NCBI RefSeq assembly: GCF_022539665.2
Contig: NC_081333.1
Location: forward strand, 5,144,971 to 5,208,970
Source of the DNA: Daphnia carinata
Taxonomy: Eukaryota; Arthropoda; Branchiopoda; Diplostraca; Daphniidae
Direction of reading: 5' to 3'
Length of the DNA stretch: 64,000 nucleotides
Under the pieces are notes generated by a model that saw only the letters and a program-made list of their open reading frames with translations, was not told where the DNA came from and searched no databases. A program made the translations under genes and the position numbers. Of this stretch, positions 1 to 12,025 are shown in pieces (the first letter of the stretch is position 1; each line of letters starts with the position of its first letter).

Positions 1-1
1 C

Positions 2-2536
2 GCAAACCGTTTCACCATCATTGCCTTCCGATGAGAGGATTGTGTAGGGATCGGCCGGTACGACTTTTGAGTCACAGTTTTCCATCTTGAAGTGTTTCAG
101 GATTCTCTTGATGTAATGAGGCTGGCTAAGTTGGATTGTTTGTTGAATCCTGTTTTGTTTGATAGAGATGCCAACAAAGCAATCGACTTCTCCTGATGTG
201 ATTTCGAAGTGTTTGTTAAGTTGTCTGACTACTTCATTCAGTAGAGCTCGGTGTGTACCGCAGAGCAGTCCATCATCAACCCAGAGTGTAAGGATCATTT
301 CAGATTCACCTTGGCCTTGAAAATAGACGCAAGGATCCGCTGAACTCTTGATAAATCCAAAGGTTTTAAGAAATTGATCAAATTTTTCGTTCCATGAACG
401 AGAGGCTTGTTTTAAACCATAAATACTCTTTAGCAAATGACAGACATCACTTGGCCTACTTGTGTCTCCGAAACCCTCGGGTTGCTCCATGTACAGTTCT
501 TCCTTGAGGTCACCGTGAAGAAAAGCCGTCTTCACATCAAGTTGAAGGATTTCAAGATTTTTTGCTGCTGCAATAGAAATTACCATCCGAAGTGACTCAT
601 GGCGAACCACAGGAGCATAAGTCTCATTGTAGTCAATGCCCTTTTTCTGGGAGAAACCTTTGGCAACCAAGCGTGCCTTGAAACGTTGGATTTGTCCATC
701 CGTAGAGTACTTTACTTTGTACACCCATTTGTTCTTGATTGGCTTCCTCTCTGGTGGTAGGCTGGTCATCCTCCAGGTGTTGTTGATTTTTAGTGAGTTG
801 AGTTCTTCCTGCATTGCAATTTTCCATTGATTTGCTTGAGGGCCGTTCATTGCTTCTTCGTACGTTTGTGGTTCATCAAGGACGTGTGGGACATGCTGAT
901 CAAAACTTAGAAAATTTGTATCTTCTATGAGTCTTTGTGGTTTTTTGATGATCCGTGTAGATTGATGTGTTCTAGTTTCGTTGTCTGGTGTATCAGTACT
1001 TTCAAAGCCATGAAAAGGTTCTTCGTGTTCATTGGCATCTTCTGTTGTTTCAGCACTATCAAGAGTCTCCCCAGGCAGAGAGTTGAACTCGTCGGCACGT
1101 CCAGTGGACACTTGCAAATCCCCGCCCACTTCAAACTCAACTGGGGTGACTGGATCGCTAAAACTCTCAGTACCGCTTCTTTGTTTTGAACTCAATTGTT
1201 CGTCAAATCGTACATCTCGTCCGATCTTAACTTTACGATTAACTGGATCCCACAAGCGAAAGCCTTTTTGCGTATCTGCATAACCAACAAAACAACACTT
1301 GAGACTCTTGGATTCAAACTTGGAACGTTCTTCTTTGGGCACATGTAAATATGCATCACATCCAAAAACTCTAAGATGGGAGAGATCCGGTTTGCTGTTG
1401 AACCAATGTTCATAAGGTGTCTTGTTAGGAGTAGCTTTAGATGGGACACGGTTGAGAACATAATTGGCGCAATTGACTGCTTCAGCCCACATTTTTCGTG
1501 GCAAATTACATGTCAGCAACATGCTTCTAGCAGATTCAACTATTGTCCGATTCTCTCTCTCCGAGACTCCGTTTTGTTCCGGTGTTCTTGCAATGCTGGT
1601 CTCATGCCGAATTCCATTTTCTTTAAGCCAGGTATCAAGCTCTTGACTCATATACTCTCCACCATTATCGGAGCGAAATGTCACGACAGGATAGCCAGTA
1701 AGAGTCTTCATTCGGGTATATGAAGCTTTTCTCCAACAATCTTCTTCACGATGGCCTGACTTGTGACCATTCTTTTTGCAGAAGCCACATGGCTTTCTTT
1801 GATCTCCATTTTCAGGCTTGTTGTAAGATTTGTTTCCCTTAAAACTTGATTTTTCCTTCTGGTTTCGCGAGAAAAGAGCTGAATCACTTTTGTCAGCCGT
1901 TCCGAGTTCTTGAAACTGATGAAGAGTATCTTCCGCTTGAAGTCTTGATGTTAATAATGCAACTGTTTTCTTGTTGCTTTCAACATTGTTCCATGCAGAA
2001 TGAAAGTGCCTATAACTTGGTGGCAAAGTCATGATAATCTTTCCAATTACTTGTTCTGGTGGCAATGAGATTCCAAGATCGCTTAAATCTGTTGCCATTG
2101 TTTCAATTGCAGTTATATGACTTGTAACGTTACCACCTTCTTCATATTCATATGCATAGAACTTCTGTAACAAGTAGTGCTTATTTTCTTCAGAATTTTG
2201 CTCGTGTTGAGATTTCAATCTGATCCACATTTCACGAGCAGTTTTGCAATTAATCAGTGATCTTTGTGCCTGTTCTTCAATGGTGGAGACAATGAAGCAA
2301 CGAGCTGAATTGTCCTTCTTGTTCCACAACATGATTTCTTTGTCTCGTGCAGCAATCAGAGCTGCATCACTGCCAGCAGGCAAAGGTGTTGGTTTTGTTG
2401 ACTTACCAAGCACAATATCACACAACTCATGTTGCTCTAGAATGAGGGTTATTTGAAACTTCCAAAATGAAAAATTTGTACCGTTAAATTTTGAAACATG
2501 AGACACATCATTTGAAGAAAACACTCCAGTTGCCAT
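2..2536 (-). CDS. Copia gag-pol polyprotein, in-frame internal deletion, open to window edge
   Basis: Starts at the ATG at 2536 (MATGVFSSNDVSH) and stays open for about 845 codons. Order seen: copia gag; CCHC knuckle (CGFC..GH....C, about 1745-1785); then directly the second half of the integrase core (SDNGGEY, then TPEQNGVSERENR); then RT (FKARLVAKGF, QLDVKTAFLHGDL, LWVDDGL). The aspartic protease and the integrase HHCC and first catalytic Asp region are absent, yet the frame is kept from knuckle (codon WRKAS) to integrase (SDNGGEY). This is therefore an internally deleted but uninterrupted copy. In an intact family member it would be cleaved into capsid, protease, integrase and RT. This copy could not mature or integrate alone. 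Confidence 0.9.
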   Translation of the reverse strand, partial: MATGVFSSNDVSHVSKFNGTNFSFWKFQITLILEQHELCDIVLGKSTKPTPLPAGSDAALIAARDKEIMLWNKKDNSARCFIVSTIEEQAQRSLINCKTAREMWIRLKSQHEQNSEENKHYLLQKFYAYEYEEGGNVTSHITAIETMATDLSDLGISLPPEQVIGKIIMTLPPSYRHFHSAWNNVESNKKTVALLTSRLQAEDTLHQFQELGTADKSDSALFSRNQKEKSSFKGNKSYNKPENGDQRKPCGFCKKNGHKSGHREEDCWRKASYTRMKTLTGYPVVTFRSDNGGEYMSQELDTWLKENGIRHETSIARTPEQNGVSERENRTIVESARSMLLTCNLPRKMWAEAVNCANYVLNRVPSKATPNKTPYEHWFNSKPDLSHLRVFGCDAYLHVPKEERSKFESKSLKCCFVGYADTQKGFRLWDPVNRKVKIGRDVRFDEQLSSKQRSGTESFSDPVTPVEFEVGGDLQVSTGRADEFNSLPGETLDSAETTEDANEHEEPFHGFESTDTPDNETRTHQSTRIIKKPQRLIEDTNFLSFDQHVPHVLDEPQTYEEAMNGPQANQWKIAMQEELNSLKINNTWRMTSLPPERKPIKNKWVYKVKYSTDGQIQRFKARLVAKGFSQKKGIDYNETYAPVVRHESLRMVISIAAAKNLEILQLDVKTAFLHGDLKEELYMEQPEGFGDTSRPSDVCHLLKSIYGLKQASRSWNEKFDQFLKTFGFIKSSADPCVYFQGQGESEMILTLWVDDGLLCGTHRALLNEVVRQLNKHFEITSGEVDCFVGISIKQNRIQQTIQLSQPHYIKRILKHFKMENCDSKVVPADPYTILSSEGNDGETVC

Positions 2537-2595
2537 TTTTCTGTGAATAATATTTCTTAGTAGCTCTGTAGGTTAATTGACAGTACTCAAATGGC

Positions 2596-2610
2596 ACTGG
2601 GCCCATAACC
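2596..2610 (-). other. Copia primer binding site
   Basis: On the minus strand, GGTTATGGGCCCAGT begins directly after the LTR end ...TTGCAACA. This is the half-tRNA(iMet)-type primer site known from insect copia elements. It fixes the LTR/internal border. Confidence 0.8.
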
Positions 2611-2836
2611 TGTTGCAATATTAAATTGAATACTATAATACTTCACTTTGCAACAACTGAGTTTTGTATTTCCACGTGATGCTCCCTTTAGGTCACTCAC
2701 TCATCAAAAACAGTACAGCCACACATGCTTAAAGGAAAAGGGATAAAAAGAACACAGTAACATCACTCTAGGTGTTGCTAAACGGCAACCTTGAGGTTTG
2801 CATAAAACATCGCAATATTTCAATAGTTAATACACA
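2611..2836 (-). repeat. Copia 5' LTR
   Basis: The inner end is certain (TG..CA type, ...TTGCAACA next to the primer site). The outer end is inferred at TGTATTAAC on the minus strand near 2834-2836. The length of about 225 bp suits copia LTRs. No partner LTR is inside the window for comparison. Confidence 0.6.
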
Positions 2837-2971
2837 GCCCCGTAGCTCGGGTAATGTTCTAATCATCATTTTGAATATTGCATTTAATTTCTTATGTGCT
2901 TGTTTCATAATTTAGCGATCGTACCGAGCCATGTATGATTAAAATGCCGATGGTGACGACGATGTTTGGGA
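2829..2971 (+). pseudogene. Lasp-like SH3 gene scrap: end of penultimate exon, intron, start of last exon
   Basis: The stretch 2836-2890 matches 48885-48940 (exon end CTCGTAGCTC, donor GTAAT, intron). The intron ends at ...ataatttag near 2923, and the next exon reads RSYRAMYD, stop, NADGDDDV. That is the start of a C-terminal SH3 domain (consensus AMYDY.A...DEVSF) with the Tyr after D changed to a TAA stop. The match to the scrap at 11582 ends at the same exon point (GATGGTGACGACGATG), after which kinase sequence begins. Family assignment (Lasp/nebulin-type C-terminal SH3) comes from the motif; the chimeric join is seen directly. Confidence 0.6.
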
Positions 2972-4508
<1,537 letters not shown>

Positions 4509-5209
4509 AAAGAAACCCAAACGAATGCAAGGAAAGATGATAAAACATGTGGAGCAAAAACTGGCCAGCTGCCATCTGAACACATTCCATATAAATATGT
4601 TACACGGGGCTATGGGCATACAAACTATTGAATTAATATTCAAGTATTATAGATGTCAACTATTCCGACTTCCAGTGCCAACTAGGAAAACCGCCTTCTT
4701 CGGCCGTTAATTGTAATCGATTCGTCAGTGTTTCGTTCAACGCGGGCGCGTCTCTGATTATTTCGCGTAGAATGTCGATGAATACATTACGCATTTCAAT
4801 GTATAAGACGTCAACCTACGTTTCAGTTCAATCAAAAGGCAGTTGCCTCAAGTAAACAATGATTTACTTCTACCCAGAGCGTCAAGGCCTTTGCCAACAC
4901 TGCAAAAACAATATGCACATGCCTCGCCAACCAAATGATAAATTCTATGTGGCTTTTTGTGGCAACAAGAAAAGTAAATAGGGGTTTCGACAAAGAAGGA
5001 CACAGCGGTTGGATGTGGACGGGCGGGATCGGGATGTGACGGGAAATCCTTGCAAAGTTAGATTATATTGCGCAAAGCGAGCATACAACAAGCAGTCTGA
5101 CAACAGGCGTCTTTCTTAGGCGCGATCTCGAAATAGCTGATTGTCTTAAAATGCTAATCTTACGGTCATTTCCAAATTCCACACGTCATAAGCCCTCAAT
5201 CTGTGTCAA
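4509..5209 (+). other. No gene seen
   Basis: Spacer of about 700 bp between the two receptor kinase copies. It may include the old 3' UTR of copy 1 and promoter of copy 2. I see no convincing ORF or repeat. Confidence 0.5.
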
Positions 5210-8200
5210 ATGGTTAGTTCTCTTCTTCTTTCATGTGTGGCCTGGCAAAACCAAGTGGACGAAACTTCCGAATTTTTAAGATTGATACCTGAAACAGAGT
5301 GGCAGGTGATTACGCCTGGTTCACAGCTGGCGCTGATTTGCATCTGCCGAATAAGGAGAATGGGGTGGTTGCTACCGAATCATTTCAACAAAAATCGGGT
5401 ATGCCACGACATTTTCGATCGGTCTTTACAATCTACCATAGTTTTTATTCTAAAATATGTTTAATTGCTGCCTGATGCGGTAAAAGATACACACGAGATG
5501 CACACGAGATGCCTCTCGTGTGCTCAAAACGTTTGACAAGAACGGAACGCATTTTTCTTTTAGATTAACTCTGAGAAACGCAACGATCGCAGACATCGGC
5601 AGTTACGGTTGTGCTGCGTCCAGGAGAACCTGGAATGGAATAATGAGAAAACAATACGTCTATGTTTCCAGTTTTTTGAATAACTGTTCGCAATTGGCCA
5701 CCAATGGCCATCTTTAACGCTGTCTCATTCATTAGCTGACAGCGATCTCGTGTTCTTCGACGGAATGTCATGGAACGTCCATTACAGATCCCAATCGGGT
5801 GTGCTTATTTTTGATGTTGCACAACATCCCTCTGGAATAATTCAACGAATAATTCACGAAACCATCATATTCAACGAACCCGAATTCGAAAAGAAGAATA
5901 ACAGTATGCACCCAACGAGACATTTTCGACATAAACACATACTTGCAACCGCTAACACTTCGTTGCTGCCCACAGATCTCAATGCCCAATTCCAGATGGT
6001 CGTTCGATCCAGATCGTAGACTCGCGCGAAATAATTCAAAGCTAAGCGACGCCGGAGAGTATTTTTGTGTAGGATCAAAAGGCAATATCACGCAAAAGAA
6101 AATGTTAGCATTAGACGTCATGGGTATTTTGTAGGCCAATAAGGTAGGGAAATTCTACTGACATTAAACAAATGATGTTTCGATCACTATGAGTATAGCT
6201 GGAAAGAGTGGGCGATCCTAGTGATCCACGTGAAGGTGAAAACGTCACATTAGTTTGTCGCTGCATAAGCACCCCCCCCTCCTTTGGCTGGATTGGTTCT
6301 ACCGAAACAGTAGTACTGGGAACTTGCAAATTATAGATGAAAACAACCATACAAAAGGTAGTAAGAAAAAAACAAATGTTTTGATGCACAAAAAGTTTTG
6401 CATTTAAAAGTACGCAAGTTGTGCAGTAACGTCTAAATTGTTCATAACGTTAGACTTTGAAATAGTGACGTATAGCACATATACGGGGAGCGTTTTTGCT
6501 AAATTTTACACGAAAAATAATTTGCGCATCGTCGGAATTCATCTGAACGCGGCTTCAGCATTTCAATGTGCAAACAAACTTTGGAGTCCAGATTAATTAA
6601 ACGAATTTCTTTTCGAATTTTGGGTATTAATCTAGTTTTATTATCCATAAGCGCAACATATTGAAATTTAAAAACGTTTACTTGCAGAAGCAATCAGCGA
6701 TCCCATAGATAACTTGGTCACAATAGAAAAAGATACAGCTCAGAATCTAAGTTGCCGACGGCCACCAATCAGAAATCACATCCAATATGGCTCAAGGAAA
6801 ATTCTCTTAACAAGCATGTACACTAACCATAATCACACGGTATTTCTAGGACGGACGATCATTTGACTCAGATCAAATACTTTTGACACACAATTTCTCC
6901 ATAATGTCACCTAAAGGAACTCGGGAAGAAATCGGTAAATACACGTGTCAATGGGAAAACAGCATCGGTGAAGTGCGGTATAGGAATTTTACCGTGAACT
7001 TCTTCAATGACACGCCGACGGAAAACCTGGACAAGACGACCATCCTCCTAACTATTATTTTATCGATTTTATTTCTGATTGGAGTTGGGATCGGCATTAA
7101 ATTGTATTTAGATCGGGTGAGCCAAATTCATTTAAAAACAGTAATTCAGTTTTAAAAAGTGTGCCATTGACATTTTTCATTGGCAAAAAAAAAGAGAAGA
7201 AAAAATCGTTTGTAGGCGCAGAAAAATTACTGAGCGGAAAGACCAGTGAAATCAATGCCGACATTCCCGCAGAATATCGAATTGAATTTTTATCCTTCGA
7301 CAAACAATGGGAATTTCCGAGACATCGCCTCAAACTTGGTTCGTTACGTATTCAGTCCCTTTCTGTATCAAGTTAAATCGGCGAACACACGCATTTAAAG
7401 GGAATCAACTGGGGGCGGGATGTTTCGGTCGGGTTGTGAAAGCGAAAGCTGTTGGGCTAAAAGACTCGGATGAAAATGTTAAAACGGTGGCAGTTAAAAT
7501 GATCAGCAACTAACGCTGCCGAAAGGAAGCTTTAGTCAGAGAGTTGAAAATCTTGATCTACATTGTTGGATCGCACATTAATGTTGTCAATTTACTGGGA
7601 GCCTGCACAAAAAGAATATCCACAGGCTTGTGGGATTTCTGTATGAAGTAGCGAAAGAAAAAAAAAACGTTTTCTATGTTTCAACTGTTACAGGAGAATT
7701 CTTGATCATCATTGATTACTGTCGATTCGGAAATGTGCTAACCTATTTGAAGGACTGTCGAGATAATTTTCTCAATCAAGCGGACAAGTACGGACAGCAG
7801 AAAAACGAAATGGAAGTCCAATCGACAGATGTGCCAGAGTGCACTTCATACGACACAGACAAAACTGCAAGGACATCGATTTCATGTAAGTGACGACATG
7901 AGTAATAAATCGACTGAAACTTTACTTGTCTCCTCGTGTTCCTCGTCTCTGTCGAATTGCACACATAACTTTTCTCGCAACAAGATCCAAAATTCTATTT
8001 CAAATCAACGCATTTCTGCAAGGGATTTAATATCCTGGTCTTATCAGATAGTTCGCGGGATGGATTATTTAGCCAGCAAAAATCTATTATTTTACAATCT
8101 GTGTTAGTTTTTGTTTAAAGAACTTTATGTATCCCGTGAAATCAAGGTAATCCACGGAGATTTAGCTGCTCGTAATATTTCTGTTGGCTGACAATGGAGT

Positions 8201-8340
8201 GGTCAAAGTATCAGATTTCGAAATGGCCAAGAAAATGTACTACAAAAGCAATTATGTGAAAGAGGGGCAGGTATTGTGCTAAACAGATTTGAACGCGACC
8301 ACTGACGGAATTTTCAATATTGACAGTACCTGATGCCAGG
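5210..8340 (+). pseudogene. VEGFR/PDGFR-like receptor tyrosine kinase copy 2 (broken, 3' truncated)
   Basis: Full receptor order is visible. Signal-like start MVSSLLLSCVAWQ at 5210; Ig-domain remnants with D.G.Y.C signatures (ADIGSYGCAA about 5590, SDAGEYFCVG about 6045, EIGKYTCQWE about 6930); a transmembrane helix (ILLTIILSILFLIGVGIGI, about 7042-7100) with donor GTGAGC after LYLDR; juxtamembrane and Gly loop LGAGCFGRVVKAKA (7408-7450); and VAVKM with the ATP-binding Lys. Then NVVNLLGACTKRIS, LIIIDYCRFGNVLTYLKDC, a kinase insert, ARDLISWSYQI, and HGDLAARN followed by a frameshift. The DFG motif has become DFE. Homology ends near 8340, before the C-lobe. Frameshifts near 7375, 7510, 7890 and 8185 and stops show decay. 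It is tandem with copy 1 on the same strand. Confidence 0.85.
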
Positions 8341-9062
8341 TACACTGTAGTACCACAGCAATTGCCTTCAACCTATATAACGCAAAAATAGTTTCGTTTT
8401 TTCCCGTTCAATTGTTCAAAGCTCTTTTCGTGTAAAAAAAACATATTGTTTGCTGCCTCTAGACATTTTTTAGTTCCCAGATGGATGAAGGTACGTAAGA
8501 AATACTATTCAAGTAACATTGAATCTCGAAGCTATTGGGGTGAGATTGTTTAGAGAAAATGTGGATCACCTTTATGGCACCCTACCTGCGATCCTACTCG
8601 AAATCTCTGTTGTAAAGAAATAGTAACTAGCAAAGGAAACTAACAGGGTGAACCACATTTGAGGAAAAGAACAGAAACACTTCACTCACATTTACCAAGT
8701 ACCTTTGAATAGTAGATGATTAGCAAGAAAATTACCTCCCAGAAATCCGTGCCATTAATCCCAAGCGCACGGTTCCTAACCGTGATACAGCCCCGCGGTT
8801 GTTCTAAATCGCCAGATGTGAAGAAACCAACAACAATTTTACACCATGCATATCTAATGTAATACACCGGCGTTCTATATCGGATCTCATTTCCAACTAA
8901 TCGAACTTCTGGCCATACAACCTTTCTCTGGAAATTACCCAGTGCAAAATAGATATCTGCCATGAAACCAATCATAGTAACTTTATTATCCATGAACCGA
9001 AACCCTCCACCCTACACCCCAAAAGCCATTCGCTCCTGAACGGCTCGTTGCGCAAAAAAATT
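8341..9062. other. No recognised gene; one unexplained 103-codon minus ORF
   Basis: A minus-strand frame at 8682-8993 is open for 103 codons (contains LEQPRGCITVRNRALGINGT) and lies just downstream of the trypsin pseudogene. I cannot assign it. It may be a further exon of a degraded gene or chance. The rest is AT-rich spacer. Confidence 0.35.
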
Positions 9063-9848
9063 TTAAATCCTCCTGCGAGTGTCTGCAATCCATCCAAGAT
9101 AATTGGTGACGCGGGTATACGCTCCAGCGTATCTAGGATGGGCACACCCTCTGCCAAAACTGGTAATACCTACTTGATGTCCGGCATAGAGCAATGGACC
9201 GCCACCATCACCCTGAAAATTAATGTTACAGAATTAGTCGAGAAACAAAGTTTGGTCCAAACACTAGACAAGAACAAAAAAAATCGACAGACCTTACAAG
9301 TGTCCTTCCCAGCAGCAGCAGCACACACCGTTTTCACCAGGGTAAAACGCACTCGATATAACCAATCCAAATAGAGCCCTTCCATACCGTTTACGAAACT
9401 CGGTTCTCGAGGACGTAAACCGTTGCTTTAAGCAACGTAGTGGACCCACCTCCACGTACGGACGGCAAAACGGCGAAGCAAACTCCTCACAACAAACGAC
9501 ACCACATGTAAACCGGAAATTACCTAAAAAATACAACACCAGAGGACGTAGTACTACAAGCGCCACAACCGTACTTTGGCCCTCATACGACGTGCCCGCG
9601 TCGGAGAATAACGGAAGCGGAACAGACACGACATTGTTAACAGGCGCACTCAAAGCCATCATGACAATGCCCTTTCGCTGTAATTGAATTAGAATGAAGC
9701 TATTAACTAGGAATATTAAAACCCCTCTACTCCTAACATACGAATACTTGTCCTTGATGCGGAGTTGTACGAGGGATGCACAAGGAACCTCGCCAGTCCT
9801 CATCTTAGCACCGGCCCCGCCGTTTGCAGCTAATGTGTTTAAGGTCAC
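9063..9848 (-). pseudogene. Trypsin-like serine protease pseudogene, catalytic Ser changed to Gly
   Basis: Reading the minus strand: ALSAPVNNVVSVPLP and SDAGTSYEGQSTVVA (about 9560-9665) match the chymotrypsin-fold region around the catalytic Asp and the stretch before the GWG motif. Then a frameshift, TVYVLENRVS (about 9410), ALFGLVISSAF and GENGVC, a CTG-run frameshift, and AAAAGKDTCK followed by an intron of about 80 bp. The last exon (9214-9063) reads [20 protein letters not shown] and ends [16 protein letters not shown]. The family motif is GDSGGP, so the nucleophile Ser195 is Gly, as in arthropod serine protease homologs. At least two frameshifts upstream make the gene non-functional. 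The last exon itself is intact. Secretion and digestion or immunity would be the family role. Confidence 0.8.
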
Positions 9849-9942
9849 TTGTCACGAGCCCGTGGGCGAAGCAGGTACGCTACGAAAAAAATACAAAATA
9901 CAAAATTTAACACAAACAAAATTTTGCATCACCAATTACTAA

Positions 9943-11390
9943 ACCACTCACACTAAACCAGAATCAACGATTGTAAGCTGATTAGAATTGCGTGCAAGTT
10001 ACGGAGGGGTTTCAATTTTCAGGGAAAAGCGAGGTGGCAAAAAAATCCCCACTTTACTAGAGAATGAGCAGCCGTCAAAATGAAAGAAGGCCTAACCAAA
10101 GTCCCAACGCTGAAATCATTCCAACTAATTTGCATCACGAACAGCATTGTGATTAGCATCAGAATTTACCGCCCACCCTAAACAGAAATTCCCCAGCAGA
10201 AGCCTGCGTCCCACCAACGATTTGATCAATTTCTTCAGTACCTCCCATTAAAAATAAACATTAAACACGACGAATATAAGAAACGGCAACAGTGAGAGGG
10301 CACTCACCATTGTTTAGGCTTCGTCCGGAAACGGAATTCGAATAAACGCATCTGAAAACGCAAATCAACAAAATACTCGATAGAAAAAAAGAAAATTCCA
10401 GTACGTAAACGGTCCATCAGTGCCAGCAAGAAAAAAACATAAATTTACCTTAGCTGTTGAACGCATGGCAAATATTACGCGTTGCGAAACGTTGCTTAAG
10501 CTTCGATGAACTAGCGATGCCAATCAACTGTGTTCGAGGTCGCCCCCAGGTACGTTTTTTAAATCACATCCCCCAATACAATTGCGCCAAAACTTTTGTT
10601 GCAGCATAAGACGTGCAACAGCTTTCACTAGAACAAATTCAAATACAGTTGGGTACAACACATAAGAAACATTCAATTACGAGAAACATATGCGCGTCAA
10701 AATCAATACCAATTAAAGAGTGTGGCTGACGAGACAAGTTCCAGTTTTCAATAAACTCAGATGGTGATCGGGAAAGATACACACCTGCCCATCTGTGCAT
10801 CAGTTCAGCTGGTCACGACGAAGTACATAAAAATTTTCTTTCATCTACACACGAAGAGTAGGATTAAATTAGTTAAAAGAACATCAATTAAAGTCTACCT
10901 TAAACTCTGCAATAAATAGGAACATAAGACAAACCTCTTTGAACTGCTCTGAACGACTGAAGACAAAGGGCACCACAGGTCGGTATTTAAACGCTTATTA
11001 AAAAGGGGTTCCGGAAACCAAATGTGTAGTGTAGCTTGACATTTGATAAACACTTATAAAAATATAACACTTACGAGCAGCTGTTGTCATTTAAAGTACG
11101 GACGCCATCTGTTAGTTGTTGGCTTGCAATGATTTTTAGTTATGGTTCTATAGCTGCATTATGGGTATAGATAGTCTCATGATAAAATTTAGATGTTCCT
11201 GCTGGAATTTATTTCCATGGAGAAAAAGTGTCTGGAGTAGTTCACATCTCAAATGTAACAGCAAAATACTGAAAGGTTTTGAACTATATCATTTTAAATT
11301 TCACTTCTTATTACACTTCTTTTAACTTTGGTAGGAATGTACCTGGAATGTCAAGGTTATTCAAAATTCTGTTTCAATGAATTCGAAGAC
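9943..11390. other. No gene seen
   Basis: About 1.45 kb without a recognisable coding stretch. It may contain decayed 5' parts of the trypsin-like gene (for example an ATG|GTGAGT donor-like site on the minus strand near 10310), but nothing that I can support. Confidence 0.45.
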
Positions 11391-11486
11391 CTCAGGAGGG
11401 AGTCCGGTCACAGTGGCGTAGGCTAATCCTTGTGGAATTACTGTTACTCCGACGGTAATTCCGGCCACAATATCAGCTACAAAGTC
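11391..11486 (-). pseudogene. SLC26 sulfate/anion transporter exon scrap (first TM helices)
   Basis: The minus strand reads DFVADIVAGITVGVTVIPQG then LAYATVTGLPPE, the conserved SLC26/SulP stretch over the first membrane segments (typically D..AG.TVG...IPQ..AYA..AGLPP). Only this exon is present and the sequence on both sides is unrelated. Other SLC26 exons occur at 18655-19115 on the same strand. This N-terminal piece lies downstream of them, so the two are not one collinear gene. Confidence 0.75.
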
Positions 11487-11581
11487 TTGTGCAGAGTATT
11501 TGGGAAGCCATTTCAGTTATTGGGATCCGCATGTACAATGTTTTCTTGCGGAAAACTCGCTGTTTTCGTTTATTCCACCCA

Positions 11582-12025
11582 TTAAATTCCGATGGTGACG
11601 ACGATGTCTCCTTTCACGATGGCGGTGTTATAGTCGATTGCAAACCGATCAATGAGGGATGGATGATGGGCACAGTCCCGAGGACAGTCCGACCCGGATT
11701 GGTACCGGCAAACTACATCGAACCTATCAACTAATGTTTTCGTTCTTTTTTGCCCTTACCCCTGATCCTTTGGATATCTGTCTTCTTTCCTCCTTGTGTC
11801 GAAAACCCTAGAAACCATCGTCCTTCCTGCACGCAACACATTCAAATTTCGGTTTGTTTTGTTTATGTATTTCATTTTTTGTATTTTGATTGTCAATAAT
11901 AAAATTTAATAATAATAATTTTTTTTCCATTTCAACAGAATTCCCGCAGCGAACACATCCGATACCTGTTGATATTTAGTCTTGATCTTCAAATTACAAT
12001 ATTGCACTAAAAAAAAGGGCTTCAT
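11582..12025 (+). pseudogene. Lasp-like SH3 gene scrap: most of last exon and 3' UTR
   Basis: From about 11582 to 11734 the frame reads NSDGDDDVSFHDGGVIVDCK, then INEGWMMGTVPRT, then GLVPANYIEPIN and a stop. This is the C-terminal two-thirds of an SH3 domain ending the protein, as in Lasp. The ALYDY start is missing; it is present in the scrap at 2829. The 3' UTR (11790-12025, with AATAAAA at about 11898) is also found, diverged, at 49085-49320. The exon itself is intact, but the protein would lack everything else. Confidence 0.7.

Larger units (their letters stand above)
1..2836 (-). mobile_element. Ty1/copia LTR retrotransposon, left part cut by the window edge
   Basis: Minus-strand copia element. 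Its 5' LTR lies at about 2611-2836, followed by a primer binding site at 2596-2610 and one open gag-pol frame from 2536 to the window edge. The RT and integrase motifs are of copia type. The 3' part (end of RT, RNase H, 3' LTR) is outside the window. It abuts an SH3-domain gene scrap at about 2829. The outer LTR border is approximate because homology to the Lasp scrap overlaps it by a few bases. Confidence 0.88.

Noticed and set aside
9294-9848. 184-codon minus-strand frame as an intact protein
   Set aside because: It runs through an intron-like stretch and mixes frames of a trypsin-like gene; protease motifs jump between frames.
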